Made by a program: the position numbers and the translations under genes. Positions 13,933-13,963 of a stretch of 13,963 bases of DNA are shown one piece after another. A model generated the notes under the pieces. It saw nothing but the letters and a program-made list of their open reading frames with translations. It was not told the DNA's origin and made no database searches. The number at the start of each line of letters is the position of its first letter. Position 1 is the first letter of the stretch. Location of the stretch: the NCBI GenBank assembly GCA_031397815.1, contig JANNMJ010000122.1, forward strand, positions 1 through 13,963, read 5' to 3'. The stretch is from JANNMJ01 sp031397815 (lineage in GTDB: Bacteria; Bacteroidota; Bacteroidia; Cytophagales; Hymenobacteraceae).

Positions 13933-13963
13933 CTACAACGTAAACAGCAGCGTCAGGAACAAC
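13933..13963 (-). CDS. Possible 3' tip of a minus-strand gene
   Basis: The last bases read LFLTLLFTL then TAG on the minus strand. The alternating hydrophobic pattern would suit a terminal outer-membrane beta strand or a membrane segment, but only nine codons are visible. Nothing supports an identity. Confidence 0.2.
   Translation of the reverse strand, partial: LFLTLLFTL

Noticed and set aside
1..13963. CRISPR array, tRNA or rRNA genes
   Set aside because: I saw no regularly spaced short repeats and no cloverleaf or rRNA-like conserved sequence on either strand.

Overview
Most of this window (about 996 to the right end) looks like a GC-rich member of the Bacteroidota, probably Cytophagales/Hymenobacteraceae. 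It holds four consecutive exported proteins with Type IX secretion (T9SS) sorting domains, a DUF2147 protein, a GreA/GreB-like protein of the Bacteroidota type, few Shine-Dalgarno sequences, and several palindromic intergenic repeats. The left ~0.9 kb is different. It carries the N-terminal part of an inositol-monophosphatase/HisN-type phosphatase whose sequence looks alphaproteobacterial to me. Upstream of that lies a leader-peptide/terminator region with a strong Shine-Dalgarno. It may be a transferred segment or a chimeric join.

Layout. 1-279 (-): partial phosphatase. 345-387: two operator-like palindromes. 490-740 (-): an attenuator-like region, with a 24-codon leader peptide ending in Ile-Thr-Leu-Val-Val, alternative hairpins, and a strong intrinsic terminator. 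996-1430 (+): DUF2147 protein with its terminator. 1542-1603: perfect 25-bp inverted repeat. 1617-2099 (-): Gre-like factor. 2265-2933 (+): unrecognised protein. 2974-3188: repeat copy A, with two hairpins and the decayed 3' end of an aminopeptidase-like gene. 3310-7098 (+) and 7115-9055 (+): two T9SS cargo genes 16 bp apart. 9107-9319: repeat copy B, which includes the true 3' end of the next gene. 9245-11365 (-): M1 aminopeptidase with a T9SS type A domain. 11585-13474 (+): gliding-motility-type protein with a type B (CHU_C) domain. 13482-13871: large composite inverted repeat. 13933-13963 (-): possible 3' tip of another gene.

How it fits together. The four large genes encode proteins that would cross the inner membrane by Sec and then be exported or anchored at the surface by the T9SS. 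One is a peptidase; the others look like adhesive or structural surface proteins. The two middle genes lie between ~215-bp direct repeats, so this 6-kb block looks like an insertion into, or a duplication next to, the 3' end of the aminopeptidase gene. The first of the pair is visibly less GC-rich than its neighbours and has a run of 13 C near its start codon. Losing or gaining one C would stop translation within about 35 codons, which makes it a candidate ON/OFF switch. The best leads are this repeat-flanked, possibly phase-variable surface module and the attenuator on the left edge.
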